From: Cenococcum geophilum 1.58
Lineage: Eukaryota > Ascomycota > Dothideomycetes > Gloniales > Gloniaceae
Length of the DNA: 64,000 nt
NCBI GenBank assembly: GCA_001692895.1
Contig: KV748226.1
Span: forward strand, 188,329-252,328
Direction of reading: 5' to 3'
The notes under the pieces were generated by a model, which was not told the origin of the DNA, did no database searches, and saw nothing but the letters and a program-made list of their open reading frames with translations. A program made the position numbers and the translations under genes. Shown in pieces: positions 45,701 to 56,815 of the stretch (the stretch's first letter is position 1; each line of letters begins with the position of its first letter).

Positions 45701-46960
45701 TATTACTAGCTAAGAATAGTTGCGGATATCGATCGATATATATAGAACTGCGAAGACTGCTAGAGAGCTATAATCCCATAGGATAAGACCCTAGGACTAC
45801 TTAAGCCACTCCTAATACTAGAGCGCCCTTAGCAGTATATCTTTATAGACTTCTATAAGCTACCTAGGGACCGTAACGGATACGATATGGTTATAGTTAT
45901 AGTTAACCGCTTTAGTAAACGCCCGTTCTTAATTCCCTGTTATAAAAACATTAATGCTAAAGAGACAGCCTGGCTGTTTATCTATTACGTTTACTAAATC
46001 TATAGACTACCAGATACTATTATATCTAATTACGGGCTATAGTTTATATCGGCCTTCTGGAATAAGTTTACCTAAATCCTAGGCATTAAGCTAAAGCTTT
46101 CTACGGCTTATTACCCCTAGATAGACAGTTAGACAGAGATTGTAAATTAGTACCTGGACTAGAGGCTTAGGCCCTTTATTAACTATTTATAGGATAACTA
46201 GTTTAAACTACTACCCTTAATAGACTACGTGCAAGTAACCCTACCCCATAACTCTATAGGGTTTGCCCCGATTTAGCTAGAAATAGGATACTTACCCCGC
46301 ATAAGCTTTAACTGGAAAAGGCTAGAGGAACCCTAGACTGTATAAGAGAAGCTATCCTATACTAAGGCCTAATAGTACGCCAAATGATTAAAGGAAGCCT
46401 AGATAGTAGCCCGTAAGAACCTGGAAAAAGCTTAGAGGTTAATAGAATAGTAGGCGAACAAACACTGTTAAGAGCCCGATTTTGCTACTAGCGATATAGT
46501 CTGGGTTATAACAAGAAATTAAAAAACCGAACGACCTAGCCGTAAGCTAGACTACTAGATGGCAGGACCGTATAAGGTTTTTAAAAAGATAGGTAACTTA
46601 TACAAGATAAAGCTCCTAGATTTAATTAGGGTTTACCCTATTTTCTTACTAGATAAGTTACGGAAAGCTATAAACAACCTATTACCTAGATAAAAGAACG
46701 AACTTTCCCTACTAGTTTAAGTAAACGGTGATAATAAATAGGAGGTTAATAAAATACTGGCCTATAAGATAGTATAAGGAACGCTAAAATACCATATCTA
46801 ATAGAAGGGCTACGATCCCAACCTAACCTAGTACCCTATATAGAACTTTATAGGCTACCCCTAAAAGCTTAAAGAATTTTATAACTAATACCCTAATACG
46901 CCTAGACCCTTAAAGTACCTAGATAAATAGATAGAATACTAGCATAATAAAGATAATAAG
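42760..46960 (+). pseudogene. Gypsy III pol
   Basis: Protease near 42810 (INTRANGFAF for an expected IDTGANGFAF); reverse transcriptase about 43880-44560 with an intact YLDDIF catalytic box at about 44258; RNase H about 44600-45060 (LKTDAS); integrase about 45600-46330 with the C-x-D-C zinc remnant, IDFYKLP and a SNYGLQF block; and a chromodomain-like end at about 46740-46880 (KILAYKIVQGTLKY...KGYDP). A frame change near 44590 indicates at least one indel. The 206-bp insertion at 45228 sits between RNase H and integrase. RIP stops throughout. Confidence 0.88.
45228..45433. repeat. 206-bp unmutated insertion in Gypsy III, probable solo LTR
   Basis: The surrounding pol frame stops matching at 45228 and resumes after 45437. 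The insert is balanced in composition with tandem GACTCG-type motifs (45250-45345) and a TATA-like TGTATATATA at 45374-45383. ACTG occurs on both sides (45224-45227, 45434-45437). A TG...CA terminus with a clean 5-bp duplication could not be placed, so solo LTR is the best guess rather than a firm call. Confidence 0.6.
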
Positions 46961-47059
46961 TTACTGGAAGAATATAGGGACAAAAACGCCTTAAAGCCCT
47001 AATATAGCTATTTGCCAAATTCTGCCAAATTCTACCGTTTTCTACTAGTACCGTAAAAT

Positions 47060-47137
47060 TTCAGATATTAAGGAACTTTGACCGCCGGTCGAAGTTATCT
47101 AATTAGTTAGATCTGTGCCAAGACTTTTAGCGGCTAC
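47060..47137 (+). promoter_or_regulatory. Conserved 3' hairpin block of Gypsy elements (copy in Gypsy III)
   Basis: GAACTTTGACCG / CC / GGTCGAAGTT, then ATCTAATTAGTTAGATCTG, then AGACTTTTAGCGGC. It is the reverse complement of the plus-strand sequence at 10541-10620, as expected because Gypsy II lies on the other strand. It is about 180 bp from the 3' LTR. Confidence 0.77.
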
Positions 47138-47315
47138 TCTTTCTAGCCTAGTGCTTTTACTTAGCCTATAATCGCCCTTTATACTTAGTCTAGGCGTACT
47201 CGTGTCCCCTTTATCTCCTTATCTTATATTTTTTGTAATCCTACGTTTATAAGCCTAGTGCTACCCTATTTCTAACTAAGCCTAAGGGCAGGCTTTCTTT
47301 TAAAGAGNGGGGTNA

Positions 47316-47526
47316 TGTAACGGCGCTANNNCACNTTACNTNCCAAATTCTNCCATATTCTNCCNACCTNNNATTNGCCCGCCNAAAGCTAGCGCCTTAG
47401 CGGCTTACCCTATATATTTATTTACATCGGTCCTAGCGACCCCTTTTTCCTTCTCTTTAGCTTAGTATCTTCGTAATATAGCATTCTACAAGCTTCGGTT
47501 TAGAGGTATTTGTACGAGCCGTGACA
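47316..47526 (+). repeat. Gypsy III 3' LTR
   Basis: 211-bp copy of 41098-41308 with several N bases (47330-47383), followed directly by AGGAC. Confidence 0.94.
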
Positions 47527-47559
47527 AGGACGTTAGTAGAATATTTATACGCTAAGAAA

Positions 47560-47660
47560 TGTGGCTAAGACTATCCGAAGACTATCTGGATAGTCTCCGG
47601 ATACTATTAGCTAATAGATCTATTATCTAAGAGGGCTATCCAACCTATTCTTAATAAGTC
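47560..47660 (+). repeat. hAT-associated repeat, left-block copy
   Basis: GGCTAAGACTATCCG through TAAGTCTAATATCGAAC matches the left half of 37665-37760, with C-to-T and G-to-A changes. The right half is absent; piggyBac-like sequence follows. Confidence 0.78.
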
Positions 47661-48243
47661 TAATATCGAACTTCTTTGCGTCAAATTATAAATATATAAC
47701 TCTATTAATTAATATACTATAATTATAGTGCGTAATTATATAAGTAATAATATAGACTTTATTCCTTATACTTAACACCCAAAACACGCATCTTAGAAGT
47801 CTTAAAAACCTCCTAAACCTTAGCCCTTACCTAATTTTAAACCTCTTCTTATTAAAAATAAAAATACCTATAGCAAACTAAATCTTCCTTTTAATATTAA
47901 TTATAGTAACCCCCTATAGCTATTTAAGCTATTCTTTATAGACAAAATTATAAATTAACTTATATAGTATATAAATAGGAATATAGAGCTCTACTAAACT
48001 TTAGAGGATAAAACTCTAAAGAGACGCCTATAGAAGTAGAAGCTAATATTAAAGGTAAAGCTATATATATACTTAGCGGTACTAATTTATATAGGGCTAT
48101 ATATAGAAAGTAGTATTAAGGAGTATTAGTATAAAGACTTTAGTTATAGCTTAATATATATTATTCGGAACTTTATTAAACTAGAGAGATTTTAATAAAT
48201 TAACCGTTACTTCTACTATACTAAACTATAAGAAGACAATAAT
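47661..48243 (+). pseudogene. piggyBac-like transposase, N-terminal half (copy B)
   Basis: Plus-strand counterpart of 16273-16900 (reverse complement there). Copia I interrupts it at 48244-48248 with an AAAGC duplication, and it resumes at 54525. Joined across Copia I the sequence is the same as the uninterrupted stretch just right of Gypsy II at 16268-16330. Heavily RIP-mutated; no conserved motif in this N-terminal part. Confidence 0.65.
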
Positions 48244-48248
48244 AAAGC

Positions 48249-48519
48249 TATATAATTATAGCACCTGTCGTACCAACCGCGTGCTTACGCGTTCGGTACG
48301 CCGAGTACGCGTTTACNNNTTTNGTGNACTAACNACCNNCTTACGCGTCTGGTGCACTTCTAAAGCACTAACTAATTAGGGGGGAGGCGTATTAGTATAT
48401 AGACTACGTAGTCTGCTTTATATAATCGACAGTTACCACTATCCAAACAAGTATACAATACTATATGTATTTTGTGCCCCTGGATACGACTTACTTATGC
48501 TATTAAATTAGTACAAACA
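48249..48519 (+). repeat. Copia I 5' LTR
   Basis: 271 bp, TATATAATTATAGCACC...TTAGTACAAACA, with N bases at 48317-48342. It includes three GCGTTTACGCGTTTGGTGC-like repeats near the left end. Equal in length to the 3' copy. Confidence 0.95.
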
Positions 48520-48545
48520 CTGATTAGTAAGCGCGCACAGATCAG
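48520..48545 (+). promoter_or_regulatory. Probable primer-binding site of Copia I
   Basis: CTGATTAGTAAGCGCGCACA lies directly after the 5' LTR. The same sequence, with transitions, follows the LTR of Copia III at 62269. Conservation immediately inside the LTR in two different Copia families points to the tRNA primer site; the tRNA was not identified. Confidence 0.6.
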
Positions 48546-48967
48546 CAATTACTTAATACCTCCCCCCAAGCGATACTTAATAGCGACTACCTATTTAGAC
48601 TCCTAGTACGACCTACTAGAAGGTTGAAAGTTGGGGATTACGGACTTATCTCTAACTCTATATACTTATTTAAGTCTTAGTACGGTTTACTAGAAGTTAT
48701 AGACGCGAATATAGACCTATACGGAACCCCTTACCCTCCTCTAATACCCCTAACCTCTCTTAGACCCTTTATAGAGACTCCTTACCCTTCTGCGAACTAC
48801 TATAGACCTGTTAATTGCCTCTACGGACCGTTACAAGACCTTATAGAAAACCCCTACCCTCCTACAAACCATTGCGGACCCATTAATCGATTTTACGGAC
48901 CGTTATAAGACCTCCCCTACCTGTTATAAGCTGCTACCACCCGCTACGCACTACACTACACTATAGT

Positions 48968-51900
48968 ATGGCAGACATTAGCAAGCAAGTCAGCAAAGGT
49001 TAAAAGAAGTGGAGATAAGGAGTTGACGTTACGTCTACAAACGACGTTAATAACTATATTAGTTTCAAAATCCTTAAATATAAACACTTTAAGCTTATGA
49101 ATAACAACCTGTGGGAGCAATACTAGGAAGACTTTGCGGACTTTACGGAAGCTATTTTTAAGGCCTACAACCCAGTTACCATCCGTAAACTACGAACCCT
49201 TTTACGTAACTAAGGTATATGGGTTAAAAGGGACAAACGAGTTACTATTATATAGTCTTTGTATAATATAATACATAAGAAAGACTAAACAGAATAGACT
49301 AAAGAGGAAATCCTAGACTAGGTTAAAACCACTAAAGAACTCTTTGCTTCTTCTAAACTTAATAGAATCGCCGGCCTTATACCTAACCTACTTAACTAAA
49401 TTTATCCTACAGACCTAAGCGGCTTTAGAGCTGACCTCGCTGGCTAAAATATACCCTACTCTTAAGTTACGGACCACGCTACTGACTATAATACCCCTGT
49501 AACCCAAAATACGGACCATAATACCCCTATAAACCAAAATACGGACCAAATTACCCCTATTGTTTAAGTCACAGATCTATAAGCTATATATCCGCAAACT
49601 ATATATCCGTAAGCTATATATCCACAAGCTATAGATCCGCAAGTTATAAATTCGCAACCCACCTAAGTAAAGACCTACGGCAAGGAGCTAGCTAACCTAG
49701 CTAAGCTTTATACTAACGAATCTAAGTATAGCGGTGAAAACGACAACTTCGACTTTAAACTAACTATCTTTATAGACCTTTGCCAGAAGGCTAACATTCC
49801 TAAATAAGAGTTTAGCTAAGCCTACTCTACTATGCTGCGCGGCTTAGCACTTAACTACTACTATACTAACCTTAAGAGTAACCCCCTTAGTGTTCCCTTT
49901 AATAAGCTATACAAAGCCACCCGTAACTACTTTAAAGGACTAGAATATAAGCGTAATATCCTTACCTAATAAAATGCGACTAAGCTACGGACCGTAATTA
50001 ACAAGAATACTAAAAAATCGACTATAGAGTGCCTATAAATTTTCATCAAAGACCTCTGGCACCTATAGCACGGCCTTAACGCTAAGCTTCGAATAGACGA
50101 CTTCCTATATAATAAACTTATTACGGCCTACTAGGAAGTAGAGCTTTATAAGTACGCCTACTATAAGCCTATAGACACCTTAGCTGGCCTTATTAATGAT
50201 CTACGCTCCTCTATTATAATGTATAAAGTCTTAAACCCACTAGGCAGCACTTAAGCCTTTATTACAAATATTTAATATCCGTAAACAGACTCAGACATCT
50301 ACTTTACGGACCGCCGCTACCGCTAGCAGCACCCGTACCAACTAAGTCCTACTTATAACCCCTATAGTAACCCCCGTATAATAATATACCCCCATAGACA
50401 AACTAGCCAGAAGTGCTTTGTGTGCGGTAAGAAAGGATATTAGTTTATAAGGTATACCTAGGAAGAACGTAATAAGTCTAGGAAGAGACTTAATAGCCGT
50501 ATTAACCAGTTTATTTTAGAATACAAAAGAGAGGAAGTAGAAGAGCCCCCTAATAAGTTAATAAAAGCCCTTATAATTGACTTTAACTTAGACGCTTAGG
50601 AATAAGAGACCTTAGAGATATTTCTAACTACTTTTGGACCTTTTACGGACAGCTAAGCCTTTAATATTACAATCGTATTAGCCAACCGTTCCTTTCTACA
50701 CTTAGTTACGCTTAAAAACTATTCCGTAAGCACCCCCGTTACGGACGTTATAGATTATAAGTAGGACCTATTTGCATATATCACCACAAAACGCTATACC
50801 CCTAAGGAATTCTACGGTGTTATAATCGATATAGGTGCCTCTAAGAAGTCTACCGTAGGCTACGGACAATACCTTATATATAGGACTACCGTAAATAATA
50901 ATATGGATATTAATATTACGTAAACTAGGGCCGTAAACGTCTAATTCGGCATCGGCTCAACCGCATTAATTGGATTAGTTAAAGTTAAGACCCTAATTAG
51001 CCTAGTCGACTTCTATATAGTAAAAGTGGACACCCCTTTTCTACTCTGTCTTGCGGATATAGATAGGCTATAGGTCTACTATAATAATGTTACAGACACT
51101 GTAATTAGCCCTATAACTGCCCTAGGAAGCAAGTATATTACCCTACTAATTATACGACGATTTAGACACCTATTTTTTATATAGGGAGAGACTTTACGGA
51201 CCTATATTTAGGAATCTTTTGACTATAACCCGTGCTACCTTACTAGTACCAAGATCTACCGCCTGTACCGCTGCTTCGGCCACCTATTAGCCAAAAAGCT
51301 ATATAGAGTCCTTAAACGCTCTAGACACGACAACGTTAATAGGAAGGTAATTAACCACCTAACTAAATACTGCTCTTTTTGCTAGAAATACGGACGTTCC
51401 CTAGGCCGATTTAAGTTTACCCTTTATAAGGACCTTAACTTTAACTACTTAGTATACGTGGACATTATATATATTAACGGCAGTCCAGTATTATATATAA
51501 TTGACAAGGCAACCCACTATTAAGCCGCCCGTTAGTTACAAAATATATCCATAAAATATACTTGGGACATTTTACAGACCTACTGGATTGACATATACCT
51601 TAGACCTCCTAAGTACATTACCCATAATGCCGGCAGGAACTTTATTAGTAAGGAATTCCAATAGTATGCTATAGCCATAACTATTTTAATAAAAGCCGTT
51701 CCAGTTAAGGCATACTAGTCTATTAAGCTTATTAAGTAAGCTTACCTAGCTCTATAGAGAGCTTACTAGATCATTACGGACGAGTGTAAGAATATCTAAA
51801 AAGAACTAGCTTTATAGATGACTGTAAAAGCCGTTAATAATACCGCTAGCCCTAACGGACTAGTACCTACCCTCTTAGTCTACGGAGCCTACCCAAGGAT

Positions 51901-53998
51901 AAGCAAACTGGACCCTCCTGCCCCGTCTGTTACGGATTAAGCAGCTATAATACAGAAGGCAATAGCCGAAATAGCTAAATTACGGGCTAAATAAACTGTT
52001 AATAACGCCCTGTACTACTGTAACGGACCTAATATAACCTTAGTATATAACCTCCCGCTTAATTCTAAAGTCCTTGTGTGGCGTAAAAGCGGTAATTGGA
52101 CTGGACCTTACCGTCTACTAGCTGTAGAAGACGAGACCTGCTGTATATAGCTCCCTAGCGGACCAACAAGCTTTAGAAGTACGTCCGTAAAACCCTACTT
52201 TTGGCCCAAAAACACCTATAATGTCAAGCTAGACGAACTAGAAGCGACTGCCAAATCAAATAAACTGGAAGCACCCTTGCCTACCCTAGAAGTCCCCTAG
52301 AAACCTACTAAACCTACTAAACCTATTATAAAGCGTAGCCGAGGACGCCCCTAAAAGCACCCTATAACTAAGAACCCCGTAATAAAGAATTACCTAACCT
52401 CCGTAGGAATATCCGCAAGGCAATCTTTATCTACGGATATATTAGTTCTAGTATAGGAAACCCCGTTTACGGACTTATAACATAAAGAGATTAACGGACT
52501 ACTTAAAAAGGGTGTCTTTGCGGTTATAACGGAGAGAGATATTCCGTAAGGCGTCCGTATATTTAACTTATGCTTTATTAATAAAATTAAGCACCCTAGT
52601 ACTAATAAAGCTTTTAAAAAATTAAGGTTTGTTATATAAGCCTATAACGACTAAGAAAAGGACCTAGTCCTTACGTAATCGCCTATAATTTAACGAGTTA
52701 GTTAACAGATTATACTTATACTTATACCCGGACTATAGCAAAGCAAACCCATAGCACTTTACCTACGGGATATCTCGCAAGCCTATATATAGTCTAATAC
52801 CTACCTAAGTAGGGATATCTTTATATAGCTACCCCCCAAGCTTAACCTACAATTAGGAACAATCCTATAGGTCATAAAACCTCTTTACAAAGTACTAGAA
52901 GCCGGAAACTATTGGTTTAAGACGTACTACTAGCATTACGTTAGTAAGCTTAAAATGGAATAGTTGACCTATAACCCCTGCCTCCTATACAGCCCATTAA
53001 ACGGCCTTAGTATTGTTGGACTCTAAATAGATAATACCCTATTCTTAGCAGACCAGACCTTTACGGACGCTAAAGAAACTAAACTATAAAAGGCTAAGTT
53101 CTTAGCAAAGCTATAAGAGCAGTTAACTAAGCAGAATCCAATTAAGTTTAATAGAGGCCTAATTATATAAAAGGGTAACCTAATTAAGCTAACTTAGGAA
53201 CGCTAAGCTTAAAACCTAAAGCCTATTATAGTAAAGCCTACGGACCTTACTAGCTCCCGCAAAGAGACTTATAAGACCGTAAATATAAAGGACTAATACG
53301 TTACATAGCGTATAAGAGGCGCCTATATTACCATAGTCTGTCAACCTAAATCTGCCTATAATTTGTCCTTTGCGGCCTAGGCAGTAAATCCATAAGAAGA
53401 AAATATTAAGTAGCTTAATAAGCGCATTTAGTAGCAAATTAATAATGTAGTAAGGGGACTTACTTTTATACTACTAGACCTAAGTTCCCTTAGCTTACTA
53501 GTATTTACGGACGCCTCCTTTACCAATAATAAAGACCTATTATCACAAATCGGCTTTATAATTATACTTATAGACCATAATTAGGACGCAAATATACTAT
53601 ATTAGTCTTTAATTAAGTGCAAATAAGTAACCCGTAGTGTACTAGCTTTTAAACTATATGCACTAGCTTATAGCTTTAATATAGCAGCCGCAATTAAATT
53701 AACAGTCTAGAAGATTCTATAACTAGAGCAGTTACCCCTAGTTTTATATACTAATTTAAAGTCCCTCTATAACTGCCTAGTTAAACTAGGTACAATATAA
53801 GAGAAGAGGCTTATAGTCGACCTAATATGTTTATATTAGGCCTACGAACAACGTAAAATTACGGAGGTTAAATAGATTAGCAGTGGAGATAATTTAGCAG
53901 ACGCTATAACTAAGGTAAAGCCGTATTAAGCTCTTAAAACCCTAATTAATACAAATAAGCTCAACCTAAAGGTTATAGAATGGGTAGAGCGAGACTAA
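48968..53998 (+). pseudogene. Copia I gag-pol polyprotein
   Basis: One frame from ATG 48968 to TAA 53996-53998, 5031 bp (1676 codons plus stop), with no net frame change. In order: gag; short tandem YPQAI-type repeats near 49580-49650; a CCHC-like knuckle at about 50410 (KCFVCGKKGY, later positions lost); protease at about 50824 (IDIGAS for DTGA/DSGA); integrase about 51250-51950 with RCFGHL and the zinc remnant KYCSFCQK; reverse transcriptase about 52480-53000 with Copia-type FNLCFINKIK; and RNase H about 53480-53960 including SLYNCLVKLG and the terminal DAITK. Stops are confined to Gln/Trp codons, so damage is almost purely RIP. Confidence 0.9.
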
Positions 53999-54248
53999 CG
54001 AAGTATTTATAGTTTAGTTACGGCCCGTTAGAAGGCCGTATAGTGCATTTACGGCCCATTAAAAGGCCGTATAGTTCATTTTGCGGACCATAAGCAGGAC
54101 TTACGGCTAGCTTAGAGCACCATTTAGAAGGCAACCCAGAAGGCACCTTAGGAGGGATTTCCTATGTATTTTCTTATGTGTTTTATAGTTTTATTAAGAC
54201 AATTACGGAGGCTATACACAAGTGGTTTTATTTTCTAAGTACCGCTAA

Positions 54249-54519
54249 TATATAATTATAGCACCTGTCGTACTAACCGCGTGCTTACGCGTTCGGTACG
54301 CCGAGTACGCGTTTACGCGTTTGGTGCACTAACTACCCGCTTACGCGTTTAGTGCACTTCTAAAGCACTAACTAATTAGGGGGGAGGCGCATTAGTATAT
54401 AGACTACGTAGTCTGCTTTATATAATCGACAGTTACCACTATCTTAACGAGCATATAATACTATACGTATTTCGTGCCCCTAGATATAACTTACTCGTGC
54501 TATTAAATTAGTACGAATA
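54249..54519 (+). repeat. Copia I 3' LTR
   Basis: 271-bp copy of 48249-48519 with transition differences, followed directly by the AAAGC duplication. No obvious polypurine tract precedes it. Confidence 0.95.
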
Positions 54520-54524
54520 AAAGC

Positions 54525-54672
54525 TTTTTAGAATACTTTTAAAAGGATTTAAAACCTTAGTAAGTACCTACGTGTACTCTATAGGAAGTTCTATACCCCT
54601 AGTATATACTTTACTATTAATAAGATAATTAAATAGTTTACTAGCTAAGCCCTAAAAATTATTAATATTCCT
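54525..54672 (+). pseudogene. piggyBac-like transposase, middle part (copy B)
   Basis: Continues 47661-48243 and contains the LYRKFYTPS...INKII block also found in copy A. It breaks off at the hairpin element at 54673; the rest of the DDE domain is not found downstream. Confidence 0.7.
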
Positions 54673-54763
54673 ATTATTAGGAATAAGGCAAGTGGTCGTT
54701 ACGTATTATTACGTGCTGCCGCGGCACTAGCGCGGCGAGGAGCTTTACGCTCCTCGCCCTCCC
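54673..54763. mobile_element. Short hairpin element, Helitron-like end or MITE
   Basis: About 90 bp. Outer ends are near-inverted (TTATTAGGAATAAGG and CCCTTATTCTAATAA), which favours a MITE. A strong GC hairpin, GGCGAGGAGC/GCTCCTCGCC, is followed ten bases later by CTAA before T, which is the layout of a Helitron 3' end. It interrupts copy B of the piggyBac-like gene. Confidence 0.5.
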
Positions 54764-55257
54764 TTATTCTAATAAATAAGCTTTATTAACTAACATCACT
54801 ATAACCTACTTAAGTAGTTATTATTGGTAAGTTACCCTATATAACTAACACTAATTAGTGGTTAAATATATAGTTAACTATAAAGCAGCTAGGTTTTTAA
54901 ATAGAAGAGATAGTCTTATATAGGGGTGCTATATACGCTTATATAGAATAGATCCCGGCGATACTATACTACCTTAAGCTTGCGGAAAACTAGTAATAGA
55001 AGTATTACTAAGTACTAGGAGATACTAAGTTGCATCTATTACGTAGAATAACCGCGTTTACGAAGATTTGGTTAAGTACTTTAGGTTAGAAGTGTTACTA
55101 AACCTAGGGTCCTAAGTTAACGTCTAAAACGCATTAAACAACCTTTATTTCCTTATTCTCTTCATTAAAAACGCGTTAAATAACTATCTTAATACCCCCG
55201 TATACCTTTATAGACTATAGGATTATAATTACTACCTAATTATACGTTAAATAACCT
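54764..55257 (+). other. Unrecognised RIP-mutated coding relic
   Basis: One plus-strand frame is coherent for about 90 codons apart from TAA/TAG at likely Gln positions (containing LHLLRRITAFTKIWLSTLG). I do not recognise the family. It may be the 5' part of Copia II, whose gag appears beyond the TRIM. The end (55140-55257) has repeats of CGTTAAATAAC that recur at 57085-57130. Confidence 0.35.
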
Positions 55258-55262
55258 TTATT

Positions 55263-55506
55263 TGTAACGGGACTGTCCCGTTACAGTAAGGACGTCTTGG
55301 TAAAACACTCGACGATAGTGGAATTCTGTCGAAGCCTCTTGAAGCACGTGTACGTACTACGGCTACCCCTATATCTTAACCACGTCGACCTAAACCTGTT
55401 CTGTTCCTTATCCGAACGTCTTATTACTTATAAGGTCTATATAACTTAGCTCTTAATAAAATCTTATTTCCTTTAAAGCTGCCTTAAAGTACCTTATCCC
55501 CTTATA
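55263..55506 (+). repeat. TRIM-like element 5' LTR
   Basis: 244 bp beginning TGTAACGGGACTGTCCCGTT, which contains a perfect AACGGGACTGTCCCGTT palindrome. The end CCCCTTATA is a RIP-altered CA terminus. Differences from the other copy are transitions. Confidence 0.94.
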
Positions 55507-56463
55507 TTACGTTCAGACCGCATTACTATTAAAATAACACGAACTTAAACTTAAACTCGAATAACGGTAAACTTAAACTTAAACTTGAATTCGATATAAC
55601 GGCTATAAGCCGAACTTAATAATAAGCCTCGCGCTAATATACCTATAAGACGACCCTGCCGCTTGCATTATACTGCTACCCTAACCTACTAACAAGACCT
55701 CGTGCCGATACGCCTACGAGCCGCACACAACTAGGTAGAGCCTCGCTCCCTAGACCCCTAAACCCGTCGCTTATATTATACTGCTGCCCGAACCGACAAG
55801 CCTCGTGCTGATATGCCTACGAGACGACCCGTTGCTGGTATCGTACTACTACCTACTCAAACTAGATAACGACCGTGCTATTACGCCTACGGAAGGACAA
55901 TCCTTTTTAACTAAAACTAAGCTATATATGCTCCGAAGAACAACCTTAGTTAATACTAAGACTAATACTACGATAAACGATATTAATTAAGACTTAGCTA
56001 TGGAAGCTGCGATAAACGAAGTTAATTAATACTTAGATACTGGCTATAATAAACGACCCTAATTAATACTAAGCTGTATAAGCTTTGATAAACGAAATTA
56101 ATTAGGAACGACCTGTTAATAAGCTCCGTGCCGATTTGCCTACGGACCTTAAATACAACGGCTAGCATCCTACTGCTATACGAACTCGATACGACGACTT
56201 GAATTTAAACTCGAATTTAAACTTAAACATGACGATAAATATCGCGCCGATATGCCTGCGATACTTAAACTCGAATTTGATCCTTACTTCGTACTGCTAT
56301 AAACTAGTACTACGTACGAACTAATCCTGCATATAAACTGACCCTATACACGCATACGAACCGACCCTACCGTACGACTATGAATACTATACCCTACCAG
56401 AGCCGAAATTTTTTCCTACTTACCTCCCCTATATATGATACGACACAACATAATATACGACAC

Positions 56464-56515
56464 GAAGGGGAGCCCCCGGGGGGGGAGCCCTAGGGGGGGG
56501 AAGGTAAGGGGGTTG
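56464..56515 (+). other. G-rich tract with quadruplex potential
   Basis: Four G runs (one of 4, two of 8-9 and one of 5) with short spacers of about seven bases. It lies inside the TRIM-like element and is strikingly G-rich for this window. Several C runs intervene, so hairpins are an alternative. Confidence 0.65.
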
Positions 56516-56815
56516 GCCTTAAGGGCTCGGCCTGGTAAAGGGGAACCTAGTATAGATATAAGGAAGCCGTAGAGCTGCTAGAAGCGAGGGAAGGTCTTAG
56601 ACGAGCTTCGGTATAAGCGTCTCCTATACGGTAAGGATATAGCGGAACGCGGCGATAGAGGCTTGGTCTGCTTTAGTTCTGCTAAGTAGGAGGACTAAAC
56701 TAGCGGAGCCCATATAGTGGAGGACGCAGGACGCATAGGAATAAGGCTGACATTCGTAAGATTTTTTTTTTCTTTTTTATACGCCTCAAAGGAGCTCGAG
56801 TTTAGGAGGGGGTAC

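Larger units (their letters stand above)
41098..47526 (+). mobile_element. Gypsy III: full-length Ty3/Gypsy retrotransposon
   Basis: Two 211-bp LTRs (41098-41308, 47316-47526) lie inside an exact 5-bp target duplication AGGAC (41093-41097, 47527-47531). The plus strand reads gag, protease, reverse transcriptase, RNase H, integrase and a chromodomain-like C-terminus. A purine tract AAAGAG(N)GGGGT lies directly before the 3' LTR. It carries an unmutated insertion at 45228-45433. Confidence 0.96.
48249..54519 (+). mobile_element. Copia I: full-length Ty1/Copia retrotransposon
   Basis: Two 271-bp LTRs (48249-48519, 54249-54519) are flanked by an exact AAAGC duplication (48244-48248, 54520-54524). 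LTR termini TA...CA/TA are RIP-altered TG...CA. A single gag-pol frame lies between. It interrupts a piggyBac-like relic. Confidence 0.96.

Noticed and set aside
53216..53437. 73-codon minus-strand open frame
   Set aside because: Antisense to Copia I pol.
55805..55990. 61-codon open frame in the TRIM-like element
   Set aside because: It falls in tandem-repeat sequence with no gag or pol similarity.
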